A DNA stretch of 64,000 bases from an uncultured Formosa sp. (GTDB lineage: Bacteria; Bacteroidota; Bacteroidia; Flavobacteriales; Flavobacteriaceae). Shown here piece by piece: positions 9,108 to 19,007 of this stretch. The notes under the pieces are model-generated. The model worked only from the letters and a program-made list of their open reading frames with translations, searched no databases and was not told the DNA's origin. A program made the position numbers and the translations under genes. The stretch spans positions 62,001 to 126,000 of the forward strand of contig CAJXDP010000001.1 of assembly GCA_913052445.1 (NCBI GenBank), in the 5' to 3' direction. The number at the start of each line of letters is the position of its first letter. Positions within the stretch are counted from its first letter, which is position 1.

Positions 9108-10600
9108 TAGTATTTTGCAGGCTTACCATTAGTAGATGAGATTTTAAGGAAATCTCTCAAGTCATCATTGGCCTGAATTAAGTCTTCGTCTCTCAAATAC
9201 ATCATGTGGCCACTTCTATATCCTTTGAAGTGAAAGCGCTCTTTCATTTTTCCACTAGGGTCTATTTGTGATAATGTATATTTTGCATTAAAATACGTGG
9301 TTGCTCCATCATAATATCCTGATTGATTTAGTACTTTAAGATACGGGTTCTGTGCCATCGCCAATCTAAGGTCATCACGTGTATTGTCCCCTTCATTATT
9401 CCAGGGTTGCACAGACCCAAACATATTATATTTTAAATCTGTTTTAAAGTTTAATTCACTCTTAATATAATGATTGATAGCAGGAGTAAATGAATGAAGC
9501 CAAGACGTTAATTCTGCACTATAATCTGGTTTGTCTCCAGACTCCTTTTTATCAATCCCAAGATAACGGGAGTCTAATCTTCCTATGGTTTGACCAGTTT
9601 CATCTCTCAAAAGTTCTTTCCAGAAAAATGAATTAGTTAAGTCAAGATTATTTTGCAAAATCACTTTCTGACTCAATCCTGAATAAAAAGCCATTTTTTC
9701 ACTCACTTCCATTTTTTCAGATTCACTAATAAACCCTCCTTTTGCCAACGCAGGTAATAAAGTGTTGATTGTAAACTCTTCTGATTCTGGAAGGATCTCC
9801 GATAAATCTTTTGATTGAAGTTCTTCAGGTAATTGATGGTGATACCAAGATGTAGCAGTGAAGTAGGGGAGGTTTAGCGCTGAAGAAACAGGCCCTCCTA
9901 CACGTAATACTTTATAATCAGCTGGAGATACTAAAATCACTCCGTTTAGATACATCCATTGATTTTGCTGTAATTCCAATGATAATCCCATGACCCGTGT
10001 ACCTCCATAGCTTTCGCCAATAATATACTTAGGCGATTCCCACCTATTTTTTCGATTCACAAACGTATTAATCCATCCTGCGAGATATTTAATGTCTTCA
10101 TTGATTCCAAAAAATTCTTTTCGGTCTGGTAGTTCCCCTTCACTATCTGGCAGCATTCTTGAGTAAGCGGTATTGACGGGGTTAACAAAAACAATATCAG
10201 CTTCGTCTAATATAGAATTTGGATTGTTTTTAAAGCCATATGGTTGTACTGGATAACCTTCAGAATCTACATTTAAAATGCGAGGTCCTGTGTATGCAAT
10301 ATGCATCCAAACTGATGCAGAACCAGGCCCACCATTAAAAGAAATTATTAAGGGACGTTCTGCTCTATTTTTTATATTATTTCTTGTATAATATGTATAA
10401 AACAGACTAGCAATAGGCAAACCGTCTTTATCCCAAACAGGTTGCATCCCGGTTTCAGCAGTATAACTAAAATCTACCCCTTTGATTGTAGTGGAGTGGG
10501 TCGAAAAAACTAGGGTATCGACAGGGATTTTTATAGATTGGCTTGAACCAATAAATAGTGAGATTAAACTTAGATAAAAACATGTATTTTTCATGGTCAT
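9107..10600 (-). CDS. Peptidase S10, serine carboxypeptidase-like, exported
   Basis: Signal peptide, FNGGPGSASVW, GESYGG motifs. Confidence 0.9.
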   Translation of the reverse strand: MTMKNTCFYLSLISLFIGSSQSIKIPVDTLVFSTHSTTIKGVDFSYTAETGMQPVWDKDGLPIASLFYTYYTRNNIKNRAERPLIISFNGGPGSASVWMHIAYTGPRILNVDSEGYPVQPYGFKNNPNSILDEADIVFVNPVNTAYSRMLPDSEGELPDRKEFFGINEDIKYLAGWINTFVNRKNRWESPKYIIGESYGGTRVMGLSLELQQNQWMYLNGVILVSPADYKVLRVGGPVSSALNLPYFTATSWYHHQLPEELQSKDLSEILPESEEFTINTLLPALAKGGFISESEKMEVSEKMAFYSGLSQKVILQNNLDLTNSFFWKELLRDETGQTIGRLDSRYLGIDKKESGDKPDYSAELTSWLHSFTPAINHYIKSELNFKTDLKYNMFGSVQPWNNEGDNTRDDLRLAMAQNPYLKVLNQSGYYDGATTYFNAKYTLSQIDPSGKMKERFHFKGYRSGHMMYLRDEDLIQANDDLRDFLKISSTNGKPAKY

Positions 10601-10691
10601 AAATAATGAATAGTGATTTACTAAAATACAATCTTTAATGTAAAGTCATAATCTAAATTAACTATATTAGATAATTATTTATAATGACTCA

Positions 10692-11147
10692 ATGAAATTA
10701 GCAACAAGGAAACTTAATATATTTTTAGCATTTAAATTGCCATCGGCTTTTTTTACAGGAGTTCGAGCTAAATTTATTAACGATAATAAATGCATAGTTG
10801 TAGTAAAACATAGATGGATTAATCAAAACCCCTTTAATTCAATGTTTTGGGCTGTACAAGGAATGGCAGCAGAATTAGCGACAGGTGCTTTGATTATTGC
10901 GAAAATAAAAGCTTCTAACAAATCTATATCTATGTTAGTTGTTAATAATAAAGCTTCTTTCAGTAAGAAAGCAAAAGGTTTGATTACATTCTCATGTGTT
11001 CAAGGAGTTGTTGTTGATAAAGCAATTGAAATGACAATTTCAACTGGACAAGGTCAGCGATTTTTCTTAACAGCAAATGGAGTTGATCAGAATGGGGACC
11101 AAGTATCATCTTTTGATTTCGAATGGTCAGTCAAGCTGAAATCATAA
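10692..11147 (+). CDS. DUF4442 / hot-dog thioesterase-like protein
   Basis: NPFNSMFWAVQGMAAELATGALI pattern typical of DUF4442. Confidence 0.75.
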   Translation: MKLATRKLNIFLAFKLPSAFFTGVRAKFINDNKCIVVVKHRWINQNPFNSMFWAVQGMAAELATGALIIAKIKASNKSISMLVVNNKASFSKKAKGLITFSCVQGVVVDKAIEMTISTGQGQRFFLTANGVDQNGDQVSSFDFEWSVKLKS

Positions 11148-11272
11148 TTTTATCAGAATTTATTGTTAAAGTTAATTTACAGCTTTAAATTTTTATTTAA
11201 ATTTAATAGTTACTAGTAATCATGTGTCTGTCTCAATAATATTACTTTTTATTAATTTAATTTTTTATAGTT

Positions 11273-11467
11273 ATGTCAAGAGCAATGTTTGAGTATTCAA
11301 AAACTGTACTCAGTAAGGTCAGCTTCGATCCTGTTTTATTTTGCAAAGAAGTTCAAAAAGCTGTTCTAAGGCTATTGCCTTATGAAATTGAAGAACTGAA
11401 GTTATTTATTAGAGGAATGATTCGGGTTAATCCTGATTTGAAACAGTGTATGATTTATTTGAATTAG
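11273..11467 (+). CDS. Small uncharacterised 64 aa protein
   Basis: Standalone ORF followed directly by a strong terminator; balanced composition. Confidence 0.6.
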   Translation: MSRAMFEYSKTVLSKVSFDPVLFCKEVQKAVLRLLPYEIEELKLFIRGMIRVNPDLKQCMIYLN

Positions 11468-11490
11468 TCTTTAGTAAATGTATAAACTTT

Positions 11491-11516
11491 AAAAGCGGCT
11501 TTATGCCGCTTTTTTT
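11491..11516. terminator. Bidirectional rho-independent terminator between the 64-aa ORF and oxyR
   Basis: AAAAGCGGC-TTTAT-GCCGCTTTT stem-loop with A and T tracts on either side. Confidence 0.85.
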
Positions 11517-12453
11517 ATTCCATAATAGGACTTATTATTTGTACGTTTTGGAAGGCTATTGCTCCACGAATAATTCCAGAGATGGTAGTGTGTAGTGCGT
11601 CTGTTATTTGTATTTTTAATTCACTTTTATGGTATATTAAACTTACCTCTCTCGCTGGAGATGGTTCATTGAAAAAGTGTAAATTTTGTTGTTCATTATC
11701 TTTGAGATCGAGAGTGTGCAAGTATGGTAGAAGCGTCATTCCCATTCCCTCATTTGCGAGTTTTATTAGCATTTCAATACTACCACTTTCTAATTGAAAT
11801 TCATCTGTATTTTGTGATTTTAGCGCTTTACATAAATTTAAAACCCCATCTCTAAAACAATGCCCATCTTCAAGTAATAGCATTTCGTCAATATCTAAAT
11901 CAGAAACTTTTAGTTTTGAATTTGAATGAAGTCGATGGTTTTTAGGAACATAGCCCACAAAAGGTTCATAAAATAAAACACGTTCTTTTATTTTATCTTG
12001 TTTCAAAGGGGTTGCTGCAATCGCAGCATCTAGGTGCCCATCCTTAATACGTTGAATAATTTCTTCAGTTGTGATTTCCTCTATTATTAGTTTTACTTTA
12101 GGATACCTTTTAATGAATGTTTTTAAAAACATTGGTAGGAGGGTAGGCATGACAGTTGGAATAATACCTAATCGGAATTCTCCACCAATATATCCTTTTT
12201 GTTGATCTACAATATCATTGATTCGATTTGCTTCATTCACAATGTTTTTTGCTTGATTTACAATTTTACATCCAACATCTGTAAGTTCAATTGGTTTTTT
12301 ACTACGATCAAATATTTGAACTCCTAGTTGATCCTCAAGCTTTTGTATTTGCATGCTTAAGGTTGGTTGTGTTACAAAGCATTTTTCAGCAGCTTTTGTA
12401 AAATTTTGATATTCAGCAACAGCTAAAACATAATGAAGTTGAGTAATTGTCAT
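11515..12453 (-). CDS. oxyR: LysR-family regulator, OxyR-like hydrogen-peroxide-inducible activator
   Basis: N-terminal LysR HTH (TITQLHYVLAVAEYQNFTKAAEKCFVTQPTLSMQIQKLE); Cys pair context in LLLEDGHCFRDGVLNLC. Confidence 0.9.
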   Translation of the reverse strand: MTITQLHYVLAVAEYQNFTKAAEKCFVTQPTLSMQIQKLEDQLGVQIFDRSKKPIELTDVGCKIVNQAKNIVNEANRINDIVDQQKGYIGGEFRLGIIPTVMPTLLPMFLKTFIKRYPKVKLIIEEITTEEIIQRIKDGHLDAAIAATPLKQDKIKERVLFYEPFVGYVPKNHRLHSNSKLKVSDLDIDEMLLLEDGHCFRDGVLNLCKALKSQNTDEFQLESGSIEMLIKLANEGMGMTLLPYLHTLDLKDNEQQNLHFFNEPSPAREVSLIYHKSELKIQITDALHTTISGIIRGAIAFQNVQIISPIME

Positions 12454-12537
12454 AATTGAGATCTTAACACAAAGCTATCAATAAAAACTATTAATAAGCA
12501 ATATTCTAATAGATTAATACTTTTGATTATATTTTAT

Positions 12538-14670
12538 CTATTTGACTGGAAAACCACGGTCTCGCATTAATGCTTCAATTTTCGCATCTCGCCCTCTAAA
12601 CAATCGAAAAGCGTCTTCTGGATCCATAGAGTTTCTTGGTTCAAACAAATACTTTACTAATCGGTTTGCTACTTCTTTATCGTAAAATCCACCTGGTGCT
12701 TCTTGGAACGCTTCTGCCGCATCAGCTGTTAGGACATCTGCCCACATGTAACCGTAATAAGCTGTGGCATAGCCTTCCCCAGAAAAGACATGTCCAAAAT
12801 GAGGCGTTCTATGACGCATTGGTAATTCGGTAGGCATTTTCAATTCTTCTAAGGTTTCTTTTTCAAAAGAATTAATATCGATTCCTTCGGGATTTGCTAA
12901 ATGGAGCTTCATGTCCATTAAGGCCGATGCCAAATATTCTGTGGTTCTAAATCCTTGGTTAAAAGTTGACGCTTTTTTAATTTTCATAACTAAATCTTGT
13001 GGTATTCTGACCCCAGTTTTGTAATGTACTAAAAACTGATTTATTACTTCATCTGTAGATAACCAACGTTCTAGAAGTTGTGATTGAAACTCTGTATAAT
13101 CTCTAACGCCTCCATTTAATGTTGGGTATTTTACATTTGAAGAAAAGAAATGTAGGGCATGTCCAAATTCATGAAAGAAGGTTGTAGCATCATCCCATGA
13201 TACTAGTAATGCTTCTCCGGCAGCTGGTTTTACAAAGTTTGAGTTATTGGAAGCAAGCACAGTTTTTTTACCATCAAAGGTTGTGTGGCTTCTGTAGGTT
13301 GTTGCCCAAGCTCCAGATCGCTTTCCTTGTCGTGCATAAGGGTCAAGATACCAAAGTCCGATATGAGTCCCAGAGTCTTTGTCTGTTACTTCCCATACCT
13401 TCACGTCTTCTTGAAACACAGGTACACTTCCTTCTTCTACAGGACTAAAGTTATAATTAAACAGGCGTCCAGCAACATAAAACATGGCATCTCTTAGCTT
13501 GTCAAGTTGAAGGTATTGTTTAACTTCATCACTGTTGAGGTCATATTTATCAACTCTAACTTGTTCTGCATAGTACCGATAGTCCCAGGGCTCAATAGTT
13601 ATACCGTCTCTATTAGCGTCGGCAACAGACTGCATGTCTTCTACTTCTTCGTGAACACGCGCAATTGATGCAGGCCAAACAGCTTCCATTAATGCTAATG
13701 CATTTTTAGGAGTCTTAGCCATACGATCTTGTAAACGCCATTCAGCATAATTTTTATAACCTAACAATTCAACACGTTCACGCCGTAATTGTAAAATTTC
13801 TGCGATTATAGTGTTATTGTCGTATTCATCTCCATTATCTCCTCTAGAATAGTAATTGGCCCATACGATTTCCCTAAGCTCTCTGTTTTTAGAATAGGTT
13901 AAAAAAGGGGACATTGAAGATCGTGTATTTGTTATTGCATAGAAACCTTCTTTTCCTTTTTCAGTTGCAATAGCAGCTGCAGACTTTACGAATCCTTCAG
14001 AAAGACCAGCCAGCTGATCGTCTGTTAAGTAAGTTACATAGTTTTCTTCATCATGAAGTACGTTATCTGAAAATGTATTATAGAGCGTTGACAATTCCTT
14101 ATCTATTGCTGCGTATCTCAATTTTTTATTTACATCTAATTCTGCACCTTTCATTGCAAAACTATTATATGTAAGCGATAGTACTCGCTGTTTATCGGCT
14201 TCAAGCGGATTAATTAATGAGGCATCATAAACAGTTTTAATTCTATTAAACAATGCTTTGTTTTGACTTATACTAGATGAGAATACAGATAACTTAGGGG
14301 CTAAATTAGATTGAATCTCTCTAAACTCAGGAGATGAAACATTACTACTCATAATTCCGTAATAAGCAAAGACACGTCCTAATTCTGCTCCTGAACGTTC
14401 CATCTCTTCAATAGTATTTTTAAAGGTCGCTTGTTCATTTGAATTTGCTATTGATTCAATTTCAGAAAGATTAAGTTCCATTCCTTTTTCAACAGCAGCT
14501 TGAATATCCTTTACCTCCATTTTGTCAAATGCAGGAACACCTCCATAAGGTCCTTCCCAATCTTGCAATAGAATGTTATGATAACTCATTTCCTCTTTAC
14601 AGCTGTTAATAATACTTAGAGCTCCCAATAAGAATAGTCCAAATAATAAATTTGTTTTATTAATTTTCAT
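12538..14670 (-). CDS. M3-family metallopeptidase (Dcp-like), lipoprotein
   Basis: HEFGHALH zinc motif; N-terminal lipobox-like IINSCKEE. Confidence 0.93.
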   Translation of the reverse strand: MKINKTNLLFGLFLLGALSIINSCKEEMSYHNILLQDWEGPYGGVPAFDKMEVKDIQAAVEKGMELNLSEIESIANSNEQATFKNTIEEMERSGAELGRVFAYYGIMSSNVSSPEFREIQSNLAPKLSVFSSSISQNKALFNRIKTVYDASLINPLEADKQRVLSLTYNSFAMKGAELDVNKKLRYAAIDKELSTLYNTFSDNVLHDEENYVTYLTDDQLAGLSEGFVKSAAAIATEKGKEGFYAITNTRSSMSPFLTYSKNRELREIVWANYYSRGDNGDEYDNNTIIAEILQLRRERVELLGYKNYAEWRLQDRMAKTPKNALALMEAVWPASIARVHEEVEDMQSVADANRDGITIEPWDYRYYAEQVRVDKYDLNSDEVKQYLQLDKLRDAMFYVAGRLFNYNFSPVEEGSVPVFQEDVKVWEVTDKDSGTHIGLWYLDPYARQGKRSGAWATTYRSHTTFDGKKTVLASNNSNFVKPAAGEALLVSWDDATTFFHEFGHALHFFSSNVKYPTLNGGVRDYTEFQSQLLERWLSTDEVINQFLVHYKTGVRIPQDLVMKIKKASTFNQGFRTTEYLASALMDMKLHLANPEGIDINSFEKETLEELKMPTELPMRHRTPHFGHVFSGEGYATAYYGYMWADVLTADAAEAFQEAPGGFYDKEVANRLVKYLFEPRNSMDPEDAFRLFRGRDAKIEALMRDRGFPVK

Positions 14671-14691
14671 GAATTTAGTATTTTTTGTGTT

Positions 14692-15393
14692 CTACAATTT
14701 ACTTAAAATTTTAATTTCTTTTATAAATACATTTTGCAGTGGCCAATCTGACTTATCAGTTGGAACTGCTGCAATCGCATCGATTACATCCATTCCTTTA
14801 ATGACCTTTCCAAAAATGGTGTAGTCTCCGTCTAAGTGATGCGCCCCTCCTTTTTGTTGAACAATAAAAAACTCAAAGGGAGAAGCCTTTTTATATGGGT
14901 TATCGATGTTTTTGCTTGGCATACTAATCATACCACGATCGTGCTTGTAGCCTCTATCGTAGTCATTAGGGAGTAAATATTTCCCAATAGCTTGCCGTTT
15001 TTTTAAAGTTATACGATCGTCACTATTACCTCCTTGAATCACAAAATCGGAAATGACTCTATAAAACTGAGTATTGTCGAAGTATTTTTTTTTGGTTAGC
15101 ATTATAAAATTAGCCCTATGAAATTTAGTGTTTTCAAACAACAAGATATCAATTGTACCATAATCAGTTGTCAATCTTACTGTATTTTCTTTATTTTTTT
15201 TACCATAGTCCAATAAAAAGTTCATAACGTTATTTTCTGTTAAAAGAAAATCAACTTCACTTGTCTCTTGAGTAGAATCGTTTTGAACAGATTTCACAAT
15301 ACTTGCCATACCGTAATTTGTAATCACTTCAGTTTTCTTATCTTGACAGCAAATCAAGGAAAGATTCAGAACAAAAACGAGTAAAATGCGCAT
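14692..15393 (-). CDS. Peptidylprolyl isomerase, cyclophilin type, lipoprotein
   Basis: FHRANFIMLTKKKYFDNTQFYRVISDFVIQGGNSD; lipobox SLICC. Start moved from 15417 to the MRILLVFVLN methionine. Confidence 0.88.
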   Translation of the reverse strand: MRILLVFVLNLSLICCQDKKTEVITNYGMASIVKSVQNDSTQETSEVDFLLTENNVMNFLLDYGKKNKENTVRLTTDYGTIDILLFENTKFHRANFIMLTKKKYFDNTQFYRVISDFVIQGGNSDDRITLKKRQAIGKYLLPNDYDRGYKHDRGMISMPSKNIDNPYKKASPFEFFIVQQKGGAHHLDGDYTIFGKVIKGMDVIDAIAAVPTDKSDWPLQNVFIKEIKILSKL

Positions 15394-15420
15394 AGTAATT
15401 AGAGATTTATTTTCCAATAT

Positions 15421-16068
15421 ATGAGATTTATAGCGTTTGAAAAAGTAATACCCGAAATAAATAAACTTAGTTTACCAGGATTAGAGACGCAATTAAAAAT
15501 GGCGCCTTCGTTTCGTAAAAATCTCATTGAAAGCTTTAAGCTAGCACAGAAATCTGCAAAGCTTGCGGCAGTTCTAGTTTTGTTTTACCCTAGTGATAAA
15601 GGAGAAACAAATTTAGTTTTAATACTAAGAAAAGTGTACAAAGGCGTTCATTCTGCACAAGTTGGTTTTCCTGGTGGTAAGCCTGAGATTGACGATGCTT
15701 CTTTATTGGATACCGCACTTAGAGAAACCTGGGAAGAAATTGGAGTCTCTTCAGATAAAATTACAGTTTTGCGTGAGCTAACCTCTATTTATATTCCCCC
15801 TAGTAATTTTCAAGTTCATCCTTTTATCGGAATTTCAAATAAACCATTAAAATTCAAGCTACAGAAGTCTGAAGTAGATGCAGTTATTGAAGTATCTGTG
15901 TCAGATTTTTTAAATGATAATTATGAAGTGACCTCTAAAATTTCGGATTCTAACGGCACAATACATTCAGTTCCAGCCTTTAAGTTGAAAGGCCAAATAG
16001 TATGGGGTGCTACAGCGATGGTACTGATGGAAATTAAATCGATGTTAAATCTAGTTTTAAAAAAATAG
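15421..16068 (+). CDS. NUDIX hydrolase, CoA pyrophosphatase-like
   Basis: Nudix box GGKPEIDDASLLDTALRETWEEIG. Confidence 0.9.
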   Translation: MRFIAFEKVIPEINKLSLPGLETQLKMAPSFRKNLIESFKLAQKSAKLAAVLVLFYPSDKGETNLVLILRKVYKGVHSAQVGFPGGKPEIDDASLLDTALRETWEEIGVSSDKITVLRELTSIYIPPSNFQVHPFIGISNKPLKFKLQKSEVDAVIEVSVSDFLNDNYEVTSKISDSNGTIHSVPAFKLKGQIVWGATAMVLMEIKSMLNLVLKK

Positions 16069-16101
16069 CTTAGGTTTGTAAAATCAATTTTAAGTTTTTA
16101 A

Positions 16102-16899
16102 ATGGGATTATTCAAAAAAAATATTTTCGGGCAATATTTGATTATTAAAACATGGATTATCCGTATAATTGGCGTACTGAGTCATAGACGGTATCGTGGG
16201 TTTAATGAACTTCAAATTGAAGGTTCAGATATTTTGAGAAATTTACCTGATACAAATATTTTATTTATATCTAATCACCAAACATATTTTGCCGATGTAG
16301 TAGCTATGTTTCATGTTTTTAATGCATCCTTGAGTGGGAGAGATGATAATATTGAAAATGTGGGTTATTTATGGAACCCTAAGCTTAATATTTATTATGT
16401 AGCTGCTAAAGAAACAATGAAATCTGGGTTTCTTCCAAAAATATTTTCTTACGCTGGGTCAATATCTATAGAGAGAACTTGGAGGTCTTCAGGTGAGGAC
16501 GTCAATCGTCAAGTCAAAATGAGTGACATTTCTAACATAAGTAAAGCACTAAATGACGGATGGGTTATTACGTTTCCACAAGGTACAACTACTCCTTTTA
16601 AGCCAATTCGTAAAGGTACAGCACATATTATAAAACGCTACAAGCCTATTGTAGTTCCGATTGTGATAGACGGTTTTAGACGTTCATTCGATAAAAAAGG
16701 AATACGGATTAAGAAAAAAAATATTCTTCAATCTATGGAAATCAAAGCACCCTTGGAGATTGACTATGATACAGAGTCAATTGATCAAATTGTTGAAAAA
16801 ATTGAGTATGCTATTGAACAACATTCTTCATTTTTAAAAGTTGTTTCAAAAGAGGACTTATTAGAAAATGAATCACTTAACAAAAAAAGGGATTGGTAG
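16102..16899 (+). CDS. 1-acyl-sn-glycerol-3-phosphate acyltransferase-like (PlsC family)
   Basis: ISNHQTYFAD and ITFPQGTTTPFKPIRKGTAHI blocks. Confidence 0.82.
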   Translation: MGLFKKNIFGQYLIIKTWIIRIIGVLSHRRYRGFNELQIEGSDILRNLPDTNILFISNHQTYFADVVAMFHVFNASLSGRDDNIENVGYLWNPKLNIYYVAAKETMKSGFLPKIFSYAGSISIERTWRSSGEDVNRQVKMSDISNISKALNDGWVITFPQGTTTPFKPIRKGTAHIIKRYKPIVVPIVIDGFRRSFDKKGIRIKKKNILQSMEIKAPLEIDYDTESIDQIVEKIEYAIEQHSSFLKVVSKEDLLENESLNKKRDW

Positions 16900-16901
16900 T
16901 T

Positions 16902-17555
16902 TTATAAAGCGTCTTCTAGTTTCTTAAGCTCTTTATGATTTTTCTTTAAACGTTTTAGTAACAGACCGTAAATCAGGTAGTAAAACCCTAGGAAAAAGGC
17001 TGTAACAACAGCCATAACAATAAGGCTAAGGACAGCCACAACTAGATAAAAAACATAGATACCTTTATCTCCATCACCTTGGATTTCATAAATCAATGTT
17101 TGTGATTCTGGGCTTGACAGCTCCATAATTACTGCCAGGGGAATACTAAGACACATCATGGCTAGGTTATAAATCACATAATATTTTACTGTTTTACGTG
17201 TTTTTAAGATCTGTTCCATAAGCACTTTTGTATTTTCTGTAACAGAAATACTTCTATAGTTTTTATAAAATAAATACATAAATACTAATATGATGATATA
17301 GCTAACACCAATTATTGTATAGTATATGAATCTATAATCATTAGCTCGAATATTTTGCTGGAATTCAGTTGTGCCTTCAGCGAAAAAGCTTAGGATTGTC
17401 CAAAGGCTAAATTCCAATATGCTGATAATGAAAATCCATTTTACAATAGAGGAAGACCGTTTAGATATTAACTTGTAAATTTCTTCTTTATTCAGATTTG
17501 GATAGTTTTGTTTAGACGTATCCCAATCTTTTTTTAATAGCTCTAATTCATCCAT
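16902..17555 (-). CDS. Multipass membrane protein, candidate anti-sigma partner of the upstream ECF sigma
   Basis: Two bases downstream of the sigma gene, same strand; short cytoplasmic N-terminus then several TMs. Confidence 0.7.
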   Translation of the reverse strand: MDELELLKKDWDTSKQNYPNLNKEEIYKLISKRSSSIVKWIFIISILEFSLWTILSFFAEGTTEFQQNIRANDYRFIYYTIIGVSYIIILVFMYLFYKNYRSISVTENTKVLMEQILKTRKTVKYYVIYNLAMMCLSIPLAVIMELSSPESQTLIYEIQGDGDKGIYVFYLVVAVLSLIVMAVVTAFFLGFYYLIYGLLLKRLKKNHKELKKLEDAL

Positions 17556-17557
17556 AA

Positions 17558-18052
17558 TTAAGAGTTTAATTGAGTTTTTAATTTTGTTTTAATACGATTC
17601 ATTCGGACTCGTGCATTGACCTCGCTAATTCCTAGAGTGTCACTAATCTCTTTATAGTTTTTATTTTCTAAATACAAAAAGATAATTCCTTTATCAATAT
17701 CATTTAGTTTTTTAACAGCCTCATATATCAACTTTAGTTGCTGATCTTTTGTATCATCATATTCTATATAAGATAGTTTATAAGCCACCGATTCAATAGC
17801 TTGACTTTTTATTCTACGCAATGATTTTCTATATAAGGTAATTGCCGTGTTCAATCCTACTCTATACATCCATGTACTAAATTTTGAGTCTCCTCTAAAT
17901 TTAGGGAATGCTTTCCATAGCTGAATACTTATTTCTTGAAATAAATCTTTGTGTGAGTGCTCGTTATCTGTATAAATTCTACAAATTTTGTGCACGATAT
18001 TTTGATGCTTTTGCAAAAGCTCAATAAAGTTATGTTCTTGCTTTGATTTCAA
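17558..18052 (-). CDS. ECF-type RNA polymerase sigma factor
   Basis: Region 2 DLFQEISIQLWKAFPKFRGDSKFSTWMYRVGLNTAI and region 4 NYKEISDTLGISEVNARVRMNRIKTKLK. Confidence 0.92.
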   Translation of the reverse strand: MKSKQEHNFIELLQKHQNIVHKICRIYTDNEHSHKDLFQEISIQLWKAFPKFRGDSKFSTWMYRVGLNTAITLYRKSLRRIKSQAIESVAYKLSYIEYDDTKDQQLKLIYEAVKKLNDIDKGIIFLYLENKNYKEISDTLGISEVNARVRMNRIKTKLKTQLNS

Positions 18053-18117
18053 TAGTGACAGGTTAATCTAATAATTAGTATGCTAATTGTATAATTTGTT
18101 ACACTAAATATTAAAAA

Positions 18118-19002
18118 TTAAAGTACTTTTTGAATACGCTCTCCTACATCAATTTTGATTGCTAATTGATTTTGACTTGGAGGAAATAGACAGGTTGTGA
18201 ACTCCGAAAAAGCACAAGGTGGGTTGTATAAGTAGTTAAAATCTAAACTTACCTTTCCGTCGGATTCAGGCAGCTCTAGATAAAGATAGCGTCCACCTCC
18301 ATATGTAGACTCTCCAGATGTAAGATCTCCTACCATTGTAAATCCTTGACTTCCTACATCTAAAGTATATAGTTTGTCTTTGAAGATAAATTCAACCTTT
18401 CCAACAAAATCAGTATAATCATTGATCCCTAGTTTTGAGTTTACAGATTCTATATGTTTTGATTTGAAGTATTTAAAATCTCCTTCTAAAACAAACTCAG
18501 CATTAACCTCATTGCTAATGAATCCTTTAAAAGCTTTTATAGCTGGGTTCTTAGCATCCCAAACCCTGAGATATAATTCGTTTGAACGAGTAATAACTTG
18601 CCATTTAAGAAATTTATGATAAAGCTTAATAGAGTTTCCATCATCATCAATATTTAATACTAAGGAGTCAATTTTATTTCCAAGACCATCAGTTATTTGA
18701 CTATTATCTAGAGCATTAAATTTAAGCTCGTTTTTAGATAAGGTTACACTACCCAATCTAGATGGTAAGTATTGAATGTCTAATACAAAGTTATTTGTGG
18801 GGTTTTTCCCAAAAGTATTGTTTACAGAATCTAATTTAAATAAGCCAGTTAGCTCTAAATACTTGATACGATTTTTAGCTCTTTCTTCTTGGTTATTTTT
18901 TAAAGTTTTTAAATAGTCTGTACTTAAAAGATGATTTTTATCATTTTCTCTACAACTTAAAAGTAGAACCATATAACAAGCGATTAAAAAAAACTTTTTC
19001 AT
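18118..19002 (-). CDS. DUF1684 family lipoprotein
   Basis: C-terminal SFDFNYLYNPPCAFSEFTTCLFPPSQNQLAIKIDVGE; lipobox LLLSC. Confidence 0.85.
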   Translation of the reverse strand: MKKFFLIACYMVLLLSCRENDKNHLLSTDYLKTLKNNQEERAKNRIKYLELTGLFKLDSVNNTFGKNPTNNFVLDIQYLPSRLGSVTLSKNELKFNALDNSQITDGLGNKIDSLVLNIDDDGNSIKLYHKFLKWQVITRSNELYLRVWDAKNPAIKAFKGFISNEVNAEFVLEGDFKYFKSKHIESVNSKLGINDYTDFVGKVEFIFKDKLYTLDVGSQGFTMVGDLTSGESTYGGGRYLYLELPESDGKVSLDFNYLYNPPCAFSEFTTCLFPPSQNQLAIKIDVGERIQKVL

Positions 19003-19007
19003 GTCTA

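Noticed and set aside
10599-10682. ATAAATAAT...ATTATTTAT inverted repeat flanking the S10/DUF4442 divergent region
   Set aside because: Arms are pure A/T in an AT-rich gap, 60-70 nt apart; expected by chance
12454-12537. CTAT/ATAG elements upstream of oxyR resembling an OxyR site
   Set aside because: Orientation and spacing do not fit ATAG-N7-CTAT-N7-ATAG-N7-CTAT; AT-rich background makes chance likely
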